The notes beneath the pieces are model-generated. The model did not search any database, had not been told where the DNA came from, and worked only from the letters and a program-made list of their open reading frames with translations. DNA of 43,284 nt from EsbW-18 sp964634615 (GTDB lineage Bacteria; Patescibacteriota; Minisyncoccia; Phycocordibacterales; EsbW-18): the NCBI GenBank assembly GCA_964634615.1, contig CAZWLQ010000001.1, positions 1 to 43,284 on the forward strand, read 5' to 3'. Shown here piece by piece: positions 8,581 to 16,549 of this stretch. Numbering within the stretch: the stretch's first letter is position 1; every line of letters begins with the position of its first letter. The translations under genes were made by a program, and so were the position numbers.

Positions 8581-9109
8581 TGGTGACCATTACGCCGGAT
8601 GCATCCGATACAAATGTGATGTTCACCTCGGCATTGTCCTTGTAAGCGTAGAAAAACGTTGCAGGAGCTTCGTTGGCATCGGCATGGTGCGTCGTGTTCC
8701 ATCCGTTGGTATCAAGAAAGACATCATAGAGCGCGATGTTTTCTTCGAGTGTCTTTGCCGAACGGTACGAAACAACCGGTTGAGAGGTGTTGTCGCTTGC
8801 ATACGCAATTGAGTAGCTTGCATCGGTTGTGACACCTGGTTCCAGGAGAAGCTCTGTTGGAAAGTCGGCGATGACGCTGCCTTCTGGCGCGTCGGTGAGA
8901 ATCTGGCCCGGCGCGATTTCACGAGGACCATCGGTTTTTTGCATGCCTCCATCAGAGAGCCATAGGAGTCCGGTGAGCGCAACCAGGAGAATAATGATTG
9001 CCAAAATCAAGCCGCCACGGGTTTTTTTTGTAGCGTGCATATCGTCCCCACGAAAAGCGCCTGCGGGGGTTTGCATAGGATTTGTAGTTCGTAGTTCGTC
9101 CATTGCCAT
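8555..9109 (-). CDS. Small membrane-anchored protein coupled to the large surface protein
   Basis: I chose the start at 9109 (MAMDELRTTNPM), giving 184 residues; a longer frame reaches 9184 and an in-frame ATG at 9103 is also possible. A single membrane helix (GLILAIIILLVALTGLLWL) is followed by an exported domain (PEGSVIADFPTELLLEPGVT ... MVTIAYVLHQQ) that I do not recognise. The stop lies 26 bp inside the following 997-residue gene, so the two are probably co-translated and may work together at the cell surface. No SD. Confidence 0.75.
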   Translation of the reverse strand: MAMDELRTTNPMQTPAGAFRGDDMHATKKTRGGLILAIIILLVALTGLLWLSDGGMQKTDGPREIAPGQILTDAPEGSVIADFPTELLLEPGVTTDASYSIAYASDNTSQPVVSYRSAKTLEENIALYDVFLDTNGWNTTHHADANEAPATFFYAYKDNAEVNITFVSDASGVMVTIAYVLHQQ

Positions 9110-9473
9110 AGAAATAAAATTAGTTGGTATGTTTGAGGCCGTGCGACACCACCGCCTAGAATATAGCTCAATGATAACGGCCACAGACTACTGCGACAAC
9201 AGTGTTTGTTAATAACTGCAGAGAAGACGCGAGGTGCGTGTTACGGGTGGCGGGCAAAGAAAAAGCGAGATGTGGTTTTTTAAAAAAGTTTACGGATATT
9301 TTATCGCTCGTGCGTATCATTCGCGTCAGATATGCGGGAGGCATATCGAGATCTGGAACATCGGCGGCATGACTCCCGCCGTTCATTAATAACAGAATAC
9401 GGAAAGGAGGTTTTACGTAATTGCAGTATAGTGGTAGTAGTTACAGACCAATTCACCCATGGAGAAAAACATC
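9110..9473. other. Intergenic region with small hairpins
   Basis: A divergent gap. A hairpin CGGCGGCATGACTCCCGCCG lies near 9362-9381, ATATGC/GCATAT near 9330-9346, and a good SD-like AAAGGAGG near 9403, not followed closely by an ATG. A possible -10 (TATATT, minus strand) serves the 9109 gene. I see no convincing gene here. Confidence 0.5.
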
Positions 9474-10157
9474 ATGAACATGTTTCGATTCAGCAGAATT
9501 TCGAAGGTTGTCATGGTCGCCGTACTCATTGCAACTGGCTACATCGGCGTGCAGGCGATGCGCGACAAACTGTGGGCAGACAGCGAGTTCGAACCAAACA
9601 AAATCACTGGACTCGACACTATCGATCAAGCTCTCAAGTCTGAGCGACTCGAGCAACGTTTCATCGGTGACATCGACGGCATATTCATCGCCCCCGAGGG
9701 TACACCAGTGCCGGAGCAATACATCGTATACGAAGATCTCTGTAACACACCTTACAGTCGAAATGTCACATGGGAAGAGGCAGGTGAACTCAATCTTATG
9801 CTCAATCTTCCCGAGAAATACGTACTGCAAGTCGATGACATGAACACCGGTGCGGTCGCTTGCGGCGACACCGTGTATGTGGCGCGTCGCACGTACACCG
9901 TCAACGGCGGTCAGGTCATCATCGGTCGTTCGCGGTTCACTTCAGTCGAAGAAGACGTCGCCGTTGACCGTCCGAAGATCAAGTGGGTAAACGGGCGTGA
10001 TGTCGTGTTGATTGAGTCGCTCACGAAAAGCGGCACCTTCCAGAACGCGTACGCTTACTTTCCCGAGACCTTCGGAGACACTTTCATTCACGCCACCGGT
10101 GTTTCCAAGTCCGATTTCACTGCACTTGTTGAACTCGTCGCATCAAGCACGAAATAG
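9474..10157 (+). CDS. Exported protein of unknown function
   Basis: A 227-residue protein with an N-terminal hydrophobic segment (VVMVAVLIATGYIGVQA) that is a signal peptide or anchor, then a soluble domain of mixed alpha/beta look (TYTVNGGQVIIGRSRFTSV, a beta-rich middle). Not recognised. The start at 9474 is preferred because GGAGA lies 8 nt upstream; an ATG at 9459 is also in frame. It is followed 33 bp later by another SD-led exported gene, so they probably form an operon ending at the terminator 10876-10904. Confidence 0.65.
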   Translation: MNMFRFSRISKVVMVAVLIATGYIGVQAMRDKLWADSEFEPNKITGLDTIDQALKSERLEQRFIGDIDGIFIAPEGTPVPEQYIVYEDLCNTPYSRNVTWEEAGELNLMLNLPEKYVLQVDDMNTGAVACGDTVYVARRTYTVNGGQVIIGRSRFTSVEEDVAVDRPKIKWVNGRDVVLIESLTKSGTFQNAYAYFPETFGDTFIHATGVSKSDFTALVELVASSTK

Positions 10158-10190
10158 TAACCACTTCGTCCTCTTGAAAGGAGAAATGTG

Positions 10191-10856
10191 ATGCGAAAGA
10201 CCATTTGGCTTTTGCCGTTCTTCTTCGGCGTCCTGCTCGGATTCTCGAATCCGAGCGACAGCGCCACGACCCGCACGTACACCGCGCAAATCCTTCCCGG
10301 CGGCGGTTCCTCCGGGCAATCGGTGCGCCTCAACTGCGGTTGGCATGGCGGATCTTGTGGTTCGGGATCCGGCGACTATCTCGATTGGGACAACACGAGC
10401 ACCTATGCCGCCTACTTCCGAGGTATTTTCAAGCGTTCAGGTGCTTCCCGCGAGACCAGTCGCCTGAAGGGATTTCAGATTCGCACTGGTGGAGGCGACC
10501 GAGAGTGTGACGCCCAGGACGTCGCCGTCATACACTCTCCGACATCGACACTCCTGGGGTACACCCGCTTCTTGCACATTTCAACAAACAACACGGGATA
10601 TTTCTCACTCCCGACATCAGGCGATGGAGAGTACTACTCGAAGTCAATTGGCACCATGGTGACCGACACCGGCTGTGGTAGCTGGAACGGTGAGCATGTA
10701 CATCAGGGTTACAAGTCCGGTGGCTCCGCATCCCGCTCGAAGAACTCGTCGCGCTTCCCTTCTGGCGACTACTGCCAATCGGGAAGTTGCTACAAGAACT
10801 TCACCAACAACAGCTCGTCCAACTGGACGCACAAGTTCACCTGGACTGGCGAATAA
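10191..10856 (+). CDS. Secreted Ser/Gly-rich protein, unknown function
   Basis: A 221-residue secreted protein: signal peptide (KTIWLLPFFFGVLLGFSNPSDSA) then a Ser/Gly/Asn-rich domain with paired cysteines (NCGWHGGSCGSG, DTGCGSWNG, DYCQSGSCYKN) and a WNGEHVHQGYKSG segment. The HVH could suggest a metal site, but no full peptidase signature is present. The ATG at 10191 has AAAGGAG 7 nt upstream. It ends shortly before a strong terminator. Unknown family. Confidence 0.7.
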   Translation: MRKTIWLLPFFFGVLLGFSNPSDSATTRTYTAQILPGGGSSGQSVRLNCGWHGGSCGSGSGDYLDWDNTSTYAAYFRGIFKRSGASRETSRLKGFQIRTGGGDRECDAQDVAVIHSPTSTLLGYTRFLHISTNNTGYFSLPTSGDGEYYSKSIGTMVTDTGCGSWNGEHVHQGYKSGGSASRSKNSSRFPSGDYCQSGSCYKNFTNNSSSNWTHKFTWTGE

Positions 10857-10875
10857 CCTCCTTTCTTTTTCCCCT

Positions 10876-10904
10876 GCCCGCCACCAATCTGTGGCGGGCT
10901 TTTT
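10876..10904 (+). terminator. Terminator of the 9474-10856 operon
   Basis: GCCCGCCA, 8-nt loop, TGGCGGGC followed by TTTTT. Confidence 0.9.
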
Positions 10905-10925
10905 CATATATATAGAACGAATTGC

Positions 10926-10954
10926 TTGACAGGCGAGGTGTGTGACGGTATACT
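10926..10954 (+). promoter_or_regulatory. Sigma70-type promoter of nusA
   Basis: TTGACA (10926-10931), 17-nt spacer, TATACT (10949-10954): near consensus. The first bases of this -35 were otherwise readable as a TTG start, which is spurious. Confidence 0.9.
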
Positions 10955-10982
10955 GTGCTCACCAATATTAGAAAGACATGCT

Positions 10983-11008
10983 TGCTGCTATCCCGAAAGG
11001 AAGCAGCA
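10983..11008 (+). promoter_or_regulatory. Hairpin in nusA leader
   Basis: TGCTGCT ... AGCAGCA with an inner TCC-CGAAA-GGA stem, about 25 nt after the transcription start and 22 nt before the ATG. No T-run follows. It could stabilise the mRNA or act as a NusA-sensitive pause; this is inference. Confidence 0.5.
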
Positions 11009-11030
11009 GTTTGTTTTAAACAAATCACAT

Positions 11031-12350
11031 ATGCCATTCGATTTGAAAACACTCACGGTCGTCCTCGGAGAACTCGAGAACGAACGCGGTATCAGCAAAG
11101 AAAAAACAATTGAAGCGATTGAATACTCGCTTGCAACTGCATACAAGAAAGAATACGGAAAGCGCGATCAAGTGATTCGCGTGCGTTTTGATATGAACAC
11201 CGGCACCGCCGAGTTCGAACAAGTGAAAACAATTGTTGATGACACCACGGTTCGGTTCAAAGAAGATGGTGAGGCAACCGAGGAAGACTACGCTGAAGAA
11301 GAGGGTGACGAAGAGAAACTTCCACTCTTCAATCCAGAGAAACACATGCTCCTTGCGGACGCGCAAAAGATGAAGAAGGGGGCAAAGATTGGTGACGAAA
11401 TTGTCTTCCCACTCGAAGCACGTGATGACTTCGGTCGCATCGCCGCACAGACCGCAAAGCAAATCATCATTCAAAAAATTCGCGAGGCGGAGAAAGAGCA
11501 CCTGTCGAAAGAGTTCGGTGCACGCGAAGGTGAGATTGTCGCAGGAACCGTACAACGCATCGAACGTGGCAACATCTTTGTTGACCTCGGACGCGCGGTC
11601 GGCATTCTCGCATACGACGAACAGATTCCTGGCGAACGATTCCGCGCAGGCGAACGCATCCGCGCATACCTCTTCCGTGTTGAAGAATCTCCACGCGGTG
11701 TATTCCTCCGTCTCTCACGTTCACATCCAAACTTCCTCACACGCCTTTTCGAAGCAGAATCTCCTGAAGTCGCACAGGGCGTCGTCACCATCAAAGCAAT
11801 CGCGCGCGAGCCGGGTTCACGAAGCAAGCTCGCAGTTGCTGCGAGTGATGCTCATATCGATCCGGTTGGTTCGCTCGTCGGTCAACGTGGTGTTCGCGTT
11901 TCAACCGTGATGAGTGAATTGGGTGGTGAAAAAATTGATGTCATCGAGTGGTCAGAAAACCCCGAACACTTTATCGAAGACGCACTCTCTCCCGCAAAAG
12001 TTATTTCCGTTGAGATTACTGATGAAGAGGCGCACCAGGCGGTCGTCACTGTCACCGAAGATCAGCAGTCGCTCGCAATTGGTCGCGGCGGACAAAACGT
12101 CCGACTCGCAGCAAAGTTGACCGGCTGGAGGATTGATATCCAGTCAGCGGGCGGAAGCGCAGAGGTTGCGGCAGTAGCAGAGACCTCTACTGAAGCTCCT
12201 GTGGCAGAAAACGTTGTCCCTGCTGCCGAGGATGTTTCACCGGCACAAGAGGAAGTCGTTCCTGAAGTGGCCGTTGATGAAACAGGTGTAGAAACCCCAA
12301 ACGATGAAGCGGCGCCTGGTGAAACAGATGCACCGACCGAAACCGTCTAG
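11031..12350 (+). CDS. nusA: Transcription termination/antitermination factor NusA
   Basis: A 439-residue protein that binds RNA polymerase and nascent RNA to control pausing, termination and antitermination. Domains in order: N-terminal RNAP-binding domain (about 1-160, LEDERGISKE-like opening, DRxQVIRVRF-like core), S1 domain (about 165-235, GEIVAGTVQRIERGNIFVDL), tandem KH domains (about 245-380, VGQRGVRVSTVMSELGGEKID and IGRGGQNVRLAAKLTGW), then an acidic A/E/V/P-rich tail (about 385-439). The ATG at 11031 (MPFDLKTL) follows a promoter and hairpin leader; there is no SD. Confidence 0.97.
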   Translation: MPFDLKTLTVVLGELENERGISKEKTIEAIEYSLATAYKKEYGKRDQVIRVRFDMNTGTAEFEQVKTIVDDTTVRFKEDGEATEEDYAEEEGDEEKLPLFNPEKHMLLADAQKMKKGAKIGDEIVFPLEARDDFGRIAAQTAKQIIIQKIREAEKEHLSKEFGAREGEIVAGTVQRIERGNIFVDLGRAVGILAYDEQIPGERFRAGERIRAYLFRVEESPRGVFLRLSRSHPNFLTRLFEAESPEVAQGVVTIKAIAREPGSRSKLAVAASDAHIDPVGSLVGQRGVRVSTVMSELGGEKIDVIEWSENPEHFIEDALSPAKVISVEITDEEAHQAVVTVTEDQQSLAIGRGGQNVRLAAKLTGWRIDIQSAGGSAEVAAVAETSTEAPVAENVVPAAEDVSPAQEEVVPEVAVDETGVETPNDEAAPGETDAPTETV

Positions 12351-12437
12351 ATAAAGAAAAGATAAAGAGAACATAAAATCTAGATAAAATTCTGATACAG
12401 TCTTTGGTATCCCCTTATTCCTTAAAAAATTCCACGC

Positions 12438-12974
12438 ATGAATCTTTGGCACGACATATCAGCAGGAAAAAAAATTCCTGACGCAGTAAATGTCATTATC
12501 GAAATCAATAAAGGCTCGAAGAACAAGTACGAGATTGACAAGGAAACTGGATTGATTGCGCTTGATCGTGTTGCACACACCGCACAGGATTTTCCATTCG
12601 ACTACGGTTTCGTTCCACAATCGTACTGGCACGACGGTGACCCGCTTGATGTGATTGTGCTCACCACGTACCCGCTGATGCCCGGTATCTTGGTGAAGGT
12701 TCGTCCTGTCGCAATTATGAACATGATTGACTCGGGCGACGGTGACGACAAAATCATCGCCGTTCCGGTTGACGACCCTCGCTGGGAACACACTCACGAC
12801 CTTGGAGACATCAACAAGCACACGGTGAAAGAAATCGAACACTTCTACTCAACCTACAAAAAACTCCAGGATAAGGTTGTTGAGGTAACTGGCTTCAAAG
12901 GCGTTGACGAAGCAAAGAAGGCAATCGTTGAAGGACTCGCGCTCTACCAAGCAAAATTCAAGGGCGCCAACTAG
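12438..12974 (+). CDS. ppa: Inorganic pyrophosphatase (family I)
   Basis: A 178-residue soluble enzyme that hydrolyses pyrophosphate to phosphate and so pulls biosynthetic reactions forward. Family I signatures are complete: NKYEIDKETG, DFPFDYGFVPQSYWHDGDPLDVIVL (the DGDPLD metal-binding signature), DDKIIAVPVDDPRW and EIEHFYSTYK near the end. Length is typical. No SD precedes the ATG. It lies 87 bp after nusA with no obvious terminator between, and ends at the terminator 12994-13026. Confidence 0.97.
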   Translation: MNLWHDISAGKKIPDAVNVIIEINKGSKNKYEIDKETGLIALDRVAHTAQDFPFDYGFVPQSYWHDGDPLDVIVLTTYPLMPGILVKVRPVAIMNMIDSGDGDDKIIAVPVDDPRWEHTHDLGDINKHTVKEIEHFYSTYKKLQDKVVEVTGFKGVDEAKKAIVEGLALYQAKFKGAN

Positions 12975-12993
12975 CAAAAACTCGGAAGACTCC

Positions 12994-13026
12994 ACACCCC
13001 CACTCTTCACCGGACGGGGGTGTTTT
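12994..13026 (+). terminator. Terminator of ppa
   Basis: ACACCCCC, loop, GGGGGTGT then TTT. It sits immediately before the promoter-associated inverted repeat of the next gene. Confidence 0.8.
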
Positions 13027-13029
13027 GGT

Positions 13030-13076
13030 GTATACCCAACACGCACGTGCAATAGACATGTGTGCTGGGGTATACT
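13030..13076 (+). promoter_or_regulatory. Inverted repeat GTATACCC...GGGTATAC with -10 box
   Basis: GTATACCCAACAC and TGTGCTGGGGTATAC face each other across about 20 nt. The right arm supplies the -10 TATACT (13071-13076) for the gene at 13110. No good -35 is visible. A close relative is at 23401-23448. Confidence 0.65.
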
Positions 13077-13109
13077 GTGTGCCATACCAGCCGTAACGAA
13101 AACACATCT

Positions 13110-13757
13110 ATGAAAAAATCATTCTTTCTTTCACTTGCCATTGTTGCCTTACTCATCACCGGTGCAACCGCCGTTGCATACGCAGAAGAAGGCGCCGATG
13201 ACACAAAAGCAAATCGTGTCTATGACCCAAAGCCACGCGAACCTTTCTTCCGTCCTATAAAAGATGCTGAAGAAGTGCGCGATTCAATTGAAGAGAAACG
13301 TGCAGAGTTCAAAGAAAACTTTGAAGAACGACGTGAAGAATTCAAAACGCGATTCGACGAATTCCGCAAAGAAAAAATTGCACGCATGATTGAAGTCATG
13401 AAGAAGCGTTTCGCTGCTGCAATCGAACGATTGCGTGGCATCGCAGACAGAATTGAAGCGCGCATCGAGAAGCTAGAGGACGAGACCGACAAAGATCTTG
13501 CGCAAGCCCAAGTCTACGTGGACGAAGCACGTGAGCACCTCAATGATGCGGAGGAAGCACTCGACGATATCGGCACCTCAACCGACCTCTTCAGCGATGA
13601 AACCAAGGCAGGAGAACGATTTGGAGTCCTCCGTGGTCTTTTCACAGAAGCTAAAGCGGCAATCAAGGAAGCTCGAGAATCCTTGGGTCTCGCACTCAAA
13701 GAGATTGGTTTCAGCAGAGGTGATGCAGAGAAGGCAGCCGACGAAGACACAAACTAA
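13110..13757 (+). CDS. Exported coiled-coil protein
   Basis: A 215-residue protein with a signal peptide (KKSFFLSLAIVALLITGATAVAYA) and a long charged helical body rich in E, K, R and A (EEKRAEFKENFEERREEFKT, IERLRGIADRIEARIEKLED), almost certainly coiled coil. It resembles DUF5667/DUF5667-like exported helical proteins only in general character; no function can be assigned. No SD. The next gene starts 24 bp later, so they probably share a transcript ending at 14132-14160. Confidence 0.8.
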   Translation: MKKSFFLSLAIVALLITGATAVAYAEEGADDTKANRVYDPKPREPFFRPIKDAEEVRDSIEEKRAEFKENFEERREEFKTRFDEFRKEKIARMIEVMKKRFAAAIERLRGIADRIEARIEKLEDETDKDLAQAQVYVDEAREHLNDAEEALDDIGTSTDLFSDETKAGERFGVLRGLFTEAKAAIKEARESLGLALKEIGFSRGDAEKAADEDTN

Positions 13758-13781
13758 CAATCATTAATTACTCATTATTCT

Positions 13782-14066
13782 ATGGATACAAACAGCAACC
13801 TCCCTGTCCCTTCGCAAGGACCAGTCGTCGGCATCATCGTTGTCATCATTGTCTTGATTGTCGGTGCGTTTTACTTCTTCACCCGACTCTCGAATGTGAA
13901 CACGCTGCCACCAACAGACACCACGGACGGGGCATCTGAAGATGTTTCATTTGCACCAACAGCAACCTCGGATGAACCGGCAGCAATCGAAGACGACCTG
14001 AACGCCGAAGACTTCAACAATATCGACGCGGAATTGGAGTCACTCGATGCAGAATTCGCACAGTAG
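13782..14066 (+). CDS. Small single-pass membrane protein with acidic tail
   Basis: A 94-residue protein: short Pro/Gln N-terminus, one membrane helix (about 16-35, VVGIIVVIIVLIVGAFYFF), then a very acidic tail rich in D, E, A and T. Not recognised. It follows the coiled-coil exported protein in the same apparent operon. No SD precedes the ATG. Confidence 0.75.
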   Translation: MDTNSNLPVPSQGPVVGIIVVIIVLIVGAFYFFTRLSNVNTLPPTDTTDGASEDVSFAPTATSDEPAAIEDDLNAEDFNNIDAELESLDAEFAQ

Positions 14067-14131
14067 ACGCGAAACTCCTGCCGGCAGGCGCGGATGAACG
14101 CGGATAAAATTCTCGCAGATACGCGCAAACG

Positions 14132-14160
14132 AAAAGACTCTGATTCGTCAGAGTCTTTTT
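14132..14160 (+). terminator. Terminator after 14066
   Basis: AAAAGACTCTGA, loop TTCG, TCAGAGTCTTTTTC. The DNA before it (14072-14130) carries CGCGGATGAACGCGGAT-type degenerate repeats and a CCTGCCGGCAGG palindrome. Confidence 0.9.
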
Positions 14161-14247
14161 CTTGTCGGTTTTTCGTTTTTACGTTAGACTGCGAGAACTG
14201 TTGTATACGTAAACCCTATTCCCTAAGACCCGACACCCTGTATTTTT

Positions 14248-15291
14248 ATGACCGACAGCAAACCAACAATCACAGAAAACAACGACTCGACCATCACCAT
14301 TGAGGGAGAGATTCCGGAGGCAAATTTCACCAAACATCGTGGTTCGGCCTTGAAAGCACTTGGCAAAGATCTTGAAATCGACGGCTTCCGCAAAGGTCAC
14401 GTTCCGGAAGATATTCTCGTGAAGCACATCGGCGACCATGCCCTCCTCCATGAAATGGCAGAACGTGCGCTTGCCGAACACTACGGCTCGTTGATCATGG
14501 AATACAAACTTGATGCAATTGGTCGCCCTGAAGTCACGATCACCAAACTCGCATTTGGTAACCCACTCGGATTCAAACTAACAACCGCCGTGCTTCCAAA
14601 AGTGACGCTCCCCGACTACAAATCACTCGCAGCACTTGCGGTGAAAGATAAAGCAGCAGGAGACGTGGTTGTCACCGATGAAGATGTCGAGACCTTTATC
14701 AAGAATATTTTGACTGAACGAGCGAAGGCCGTAGATTCTGAGTCAAAGGAGGCGCCTGAACTCACCGATGAGGTCGCAAAGTCGTTTGGAGATTTCCAGA
14801 CAGCCGATGATATGCGCGCAAAGATTCGTGAGGGCATGGCACTCGACAAGAAACGGATGCAACGCGAAGAGCGGCGCATGGCCATCATTGAAGCTCTGCT
14901 CAAAGACACGACCGTAACAATCCCGGATATCTTGATTGAATCAGAACTGAACAAGATCATGATGCAGTTCGCGAACGATCTTTCCCGCATGGGGCTTGAT
15001 CCAAAGACCTACTTCGAGAAGGTTGGGAAGGATGAAGCAACCATGATGAAAGAGTTTCGTCCTGACGCAGAGAAGCGTGCAAAGGTGCAGTTACTCTTGA
15101 ACGAGATTGCACTCAGAGAGAAGCTGCTTCCCTCTCCCGAAGAAGTTTCGAAAGAGGTCGACCACGTGCTCGAACACCACGCGCCGCACGATGGTCACGA
15201 TGACGCACGCGAACGCGAATCAGCAACAATCTATGTAACAACCGTGATGACGAACGAAAAAGTGCTGACGTTTCTTGAAGAACAAAAATAA
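14248..15291 (+). CDS. tig: Trigger factor lacking the PPIase domain
   Basis: A 347-residue ribosome-associated chaperone. The N-terminal ribosome-binding domain is clear (about 1-145: EIPEANFTKHRGSALKALGK, the signature-like IDGFRKGHVPEDIL, LDAIGRPEV). The sequence then passes through ALAVKDKAAGDVVVTDEDVE straight into the helical C-terminal arms (TADDMRAKIREGM ... EREKLLPSPEEVSKEVD-like region) with no FKBP-type insert, about 85-90 residues shorter than E. coli Tig. PPIase-less forms are chaperone-competent in other bacteria. No SD. Ends at a terminator shared with the convergent gene. Confidence 0.93.
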   Translation: MTDSKPTITENNDSTITIEGEIPEANFTKHRGSALKALGKDLEIDGFRKGHVPEDILVKHIGDHALLHEMAERALAEHYGSLIMEYKLDAIGRPEVTITKLAFGNPLGFKLTTAVLPKVTLPDYKSLAALAVKDKAAGDVVVTDEDVETFIKNILTERAKAVDSESKEAPELTDEVAKSFGDFQTADDMRAKIREGMALDKKRMQREERRMAIIEALLKDTTVTIPDILIESELNKIMMQFANDLSRMGLDPKTYFEKVGKDEATMMKEFRPDAEKRAKVQLLLNEIALREKLLPSPEEVSKEVDHVLEHHAPHDGHDDARERESATIYVTTVMTNEKVLTFLEEQK

Positions 15292-15302
15292 GACACGAGT
15301 TG

Positions 15303-15333
15303 AGCCCCGGCCTATGTACAGGCCGGGGCTTTA
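15303..15333. terminator. Bidirectional terminator, tig / 15338 gene
   Basis: AGCCCCGGCCT, 6-nt loop, AGGCCGGGGCT followed by TTTAT on plus; on minus the stem is followed by CAACTCGTG, so it is stronger for tig. Confidence 0.85.
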
Positions 15334-15337
15334 TGCG

Positions 15338-15733
15338 TCACATGATGACATCGGGTTTTGTAACCTCCCCAAAATCAACGGGCGCACGACTGGAACCATC
15401 AACAAGGACAACGACGACGCCTTGTCGAACGGCCACCGTATGCGAAACAACCTCCGGGAATTGCATGCGCAAGAGGAAGTGGAAGAGTTCTCGTACTCGC
15501 ACGGCCTCGCGCTCTGCTCCAAGACGAAACGGTTCTGCAGCAATCAATGCCGCCGTACTTTTTTGGAACGAGAGCGCAAGCACCCGACAAAGTCCATCAG
15601 GCAAATTCCCAACACGCCTGTCTGTTGCTCTCAAGGGACTGTCGAGACCTTCGAGTTCCCGACGAACAATGTTCGGATCAAGATGCATTGCCTCCTCGAG
15701 GAACTCGATCACGGACGAAACACTGTCATACAT
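15338..15733 (-). CDS. Hypothetical soluble protein
   Basis: A 131-residue protein with no recognised domain. Helical N-terminal half (DSVSSVIEFLEEAMHLDPNI), beta-like C-terminal part (HTVAVRQGVVVVLVDGSSRAP). No signal peptide or membrane helix. The ATG at 15733 is chosen because GAGAGGAG lies 6 nt upstream; the frame is open further upstream but without SD. Convergent with tig. A minus-strand TATAGT (15888-15893 region is not it; the box is at 15788-15793) is a candidate -10. Member of the SD-led accessory class. Confidence 0.6.
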   Translation of the reverse strand: MYDSVSSVIEFLEEAMHLDPNIVRRELEGLDSPLRATDRRVGNLPDGLCRVLALSFQKSTAALIAAEPFRLGAEREAVRVRELFHFLLRMQFPEVVSHTVAVRQGVVVVLVDGSSRAPVDFGEVTKPDVIM

Positions 15734-15812
15734 GACGCACTCCTCTCTAAGAACAGTCGTCGCGACATGCGAACGACTTCTCCATTCACTATACCGCACT
15801 GTAACGCGTGAG

Positions 15813-15841
15813 TTGAAAGACACCTTTAAAAGGCGTAAAAT
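15813..15841 (+). promoter_or_regulatory. Sigma70-type promoter of clpP
   Basis: TTGAAA (15813-15818), 17-nt spacer, TAAAAT (15836-15841). Leader to the ATG is about 35 nt. Confidence 0.82.
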
Positions 15842-15883
15842 ACGACTACGAAACGGCAAATAAACTAACCAACGTATACACGC

Positions 15884-16477
15884 ATGTTAATACCTACTGT
15901 TATAGAGAAATCGACATACGGTGAACGCGCCTACGACATCTACTCGCGTCTCCTCAAAGATCGCATCGTCTTTTTAGGCGGAGAAGTTGACGACCACACC
16001 GCAAACATCGTAATCGCTCAGCTCCTCCACCTCGAGAGCCAAGATCCGGACAAGGACATTTCATTCTATGTGAACTCACCGGGCGGCTACACACACGCGG
16101 GATTAGCAATCATCGACACGATGAACCACATCAAACCAGACGTTTCAACGGTCTGTGTCGGTATGGCAGCATCAATGGGCGCGGTTATTCTCGCATCCGG
16201 CGCGAAAGGAAAACGATTCGCACTACCAAATGCGGAGGTGATGATTCACCAACCGTGGGGAGGAACGCAGGGACGTGCGTCGGATATCGAAATCACTGCG
16301 CGACACATCCTAAAGACCCGCGAACGATTGAACCAAATGCTTGCTGATGCAACAGGACAAGACATAAAAAAAATCGAACAGGATGTTGACCGCGATTTCT
16401 ACATGACCGCCGAAGAAGCAAAAAAGTACGGCATCATTGATGAGGTCTTGGTACGAAAAGGGAAAGGAAAAAAATAG
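15884..16477 (+). CDS. clpP: ATP-dependent Clp protease proteolytic subunit
   Basis: A 197-residue ClpP, the serine peptidase chamber that degrades proteins fed by Clp ATPases. Catalytic triad context is present: Ser in GMAASMGAVILASG, His in MIHQPWGGTQGRA, Asp in EQDVDRDFYMTAEEAKKYG. N-terminal PTVIEKSTYGERAYDIYSRLLKDRI is canonical. Length is standard. No SD. No Clp ATPase partner is in the window. Confidence 0.98.
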   Translation: MLIPTVIEKSTYGERAYDIYSRLLKDRIVFLGGEVDDHTANIVIAQLLHLESQDPDKDISFYVNSPGGYTHAGLAIIDTMNHIKPDVSTVCVGMAASMGAVILASGAKGKRFALPNAEVMIHQPWGGTQGRASDIEITARHILKTRERLNQMLADATGQDIKKIEQDVDRDFYMTAEEAKKYGIIDEVLVRKGKGKK

Positions 16478-16500
16478 TATTCAAAATACCAAAATGATGA

Positions 16501-16526
16501 ACGGCCCCGCATTGCTGCGAGGCCGT
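16501..16526. terminator. Bidirectional terminator, clpP / 16550 gene
   Basis: ACGGCC-CCGCATTGCTGCGA-GGCCGT, followed by TTTGGCGTTTG on plus and by TTCATCATTTT on minus. A similar GCATTGCTGC loop is used at 18218-18237. Confidence 0.8.
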
Positions 16527-16549
16527 TTGGCGTTTGTAGAAGAACAGAG

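Noticed and set aside
9423..9445. GTATAGTGGTAGTA, identical over 14 nt to the D-arm side of tRNA-Pro at 26773
   Set aside because: No acceptor, anticodon or T-arm follows; likely chance or a very small remnant.
10680..10715. GEHVHQG as an M23 peptidase signature
   Set aside because: The upstream HxxxD motif and the typical HLHFE are missing.
10983..11008. GGAAGCAGC hairpin resembling the SRP RNA tip
   Set aside because: The asymmetric and symmetric SRP loops (GGUNCAG...AGCAGC arrangement) are not present; it is only a simple leader hairpin.
15275..15863. Long plus-strand frames across 15.3-15.86 kb
   Set aside because: The minus-strand frame 15338-15733 has an SD and sits against the tig terminator; the plus frames overlap that terminator and lack starts.
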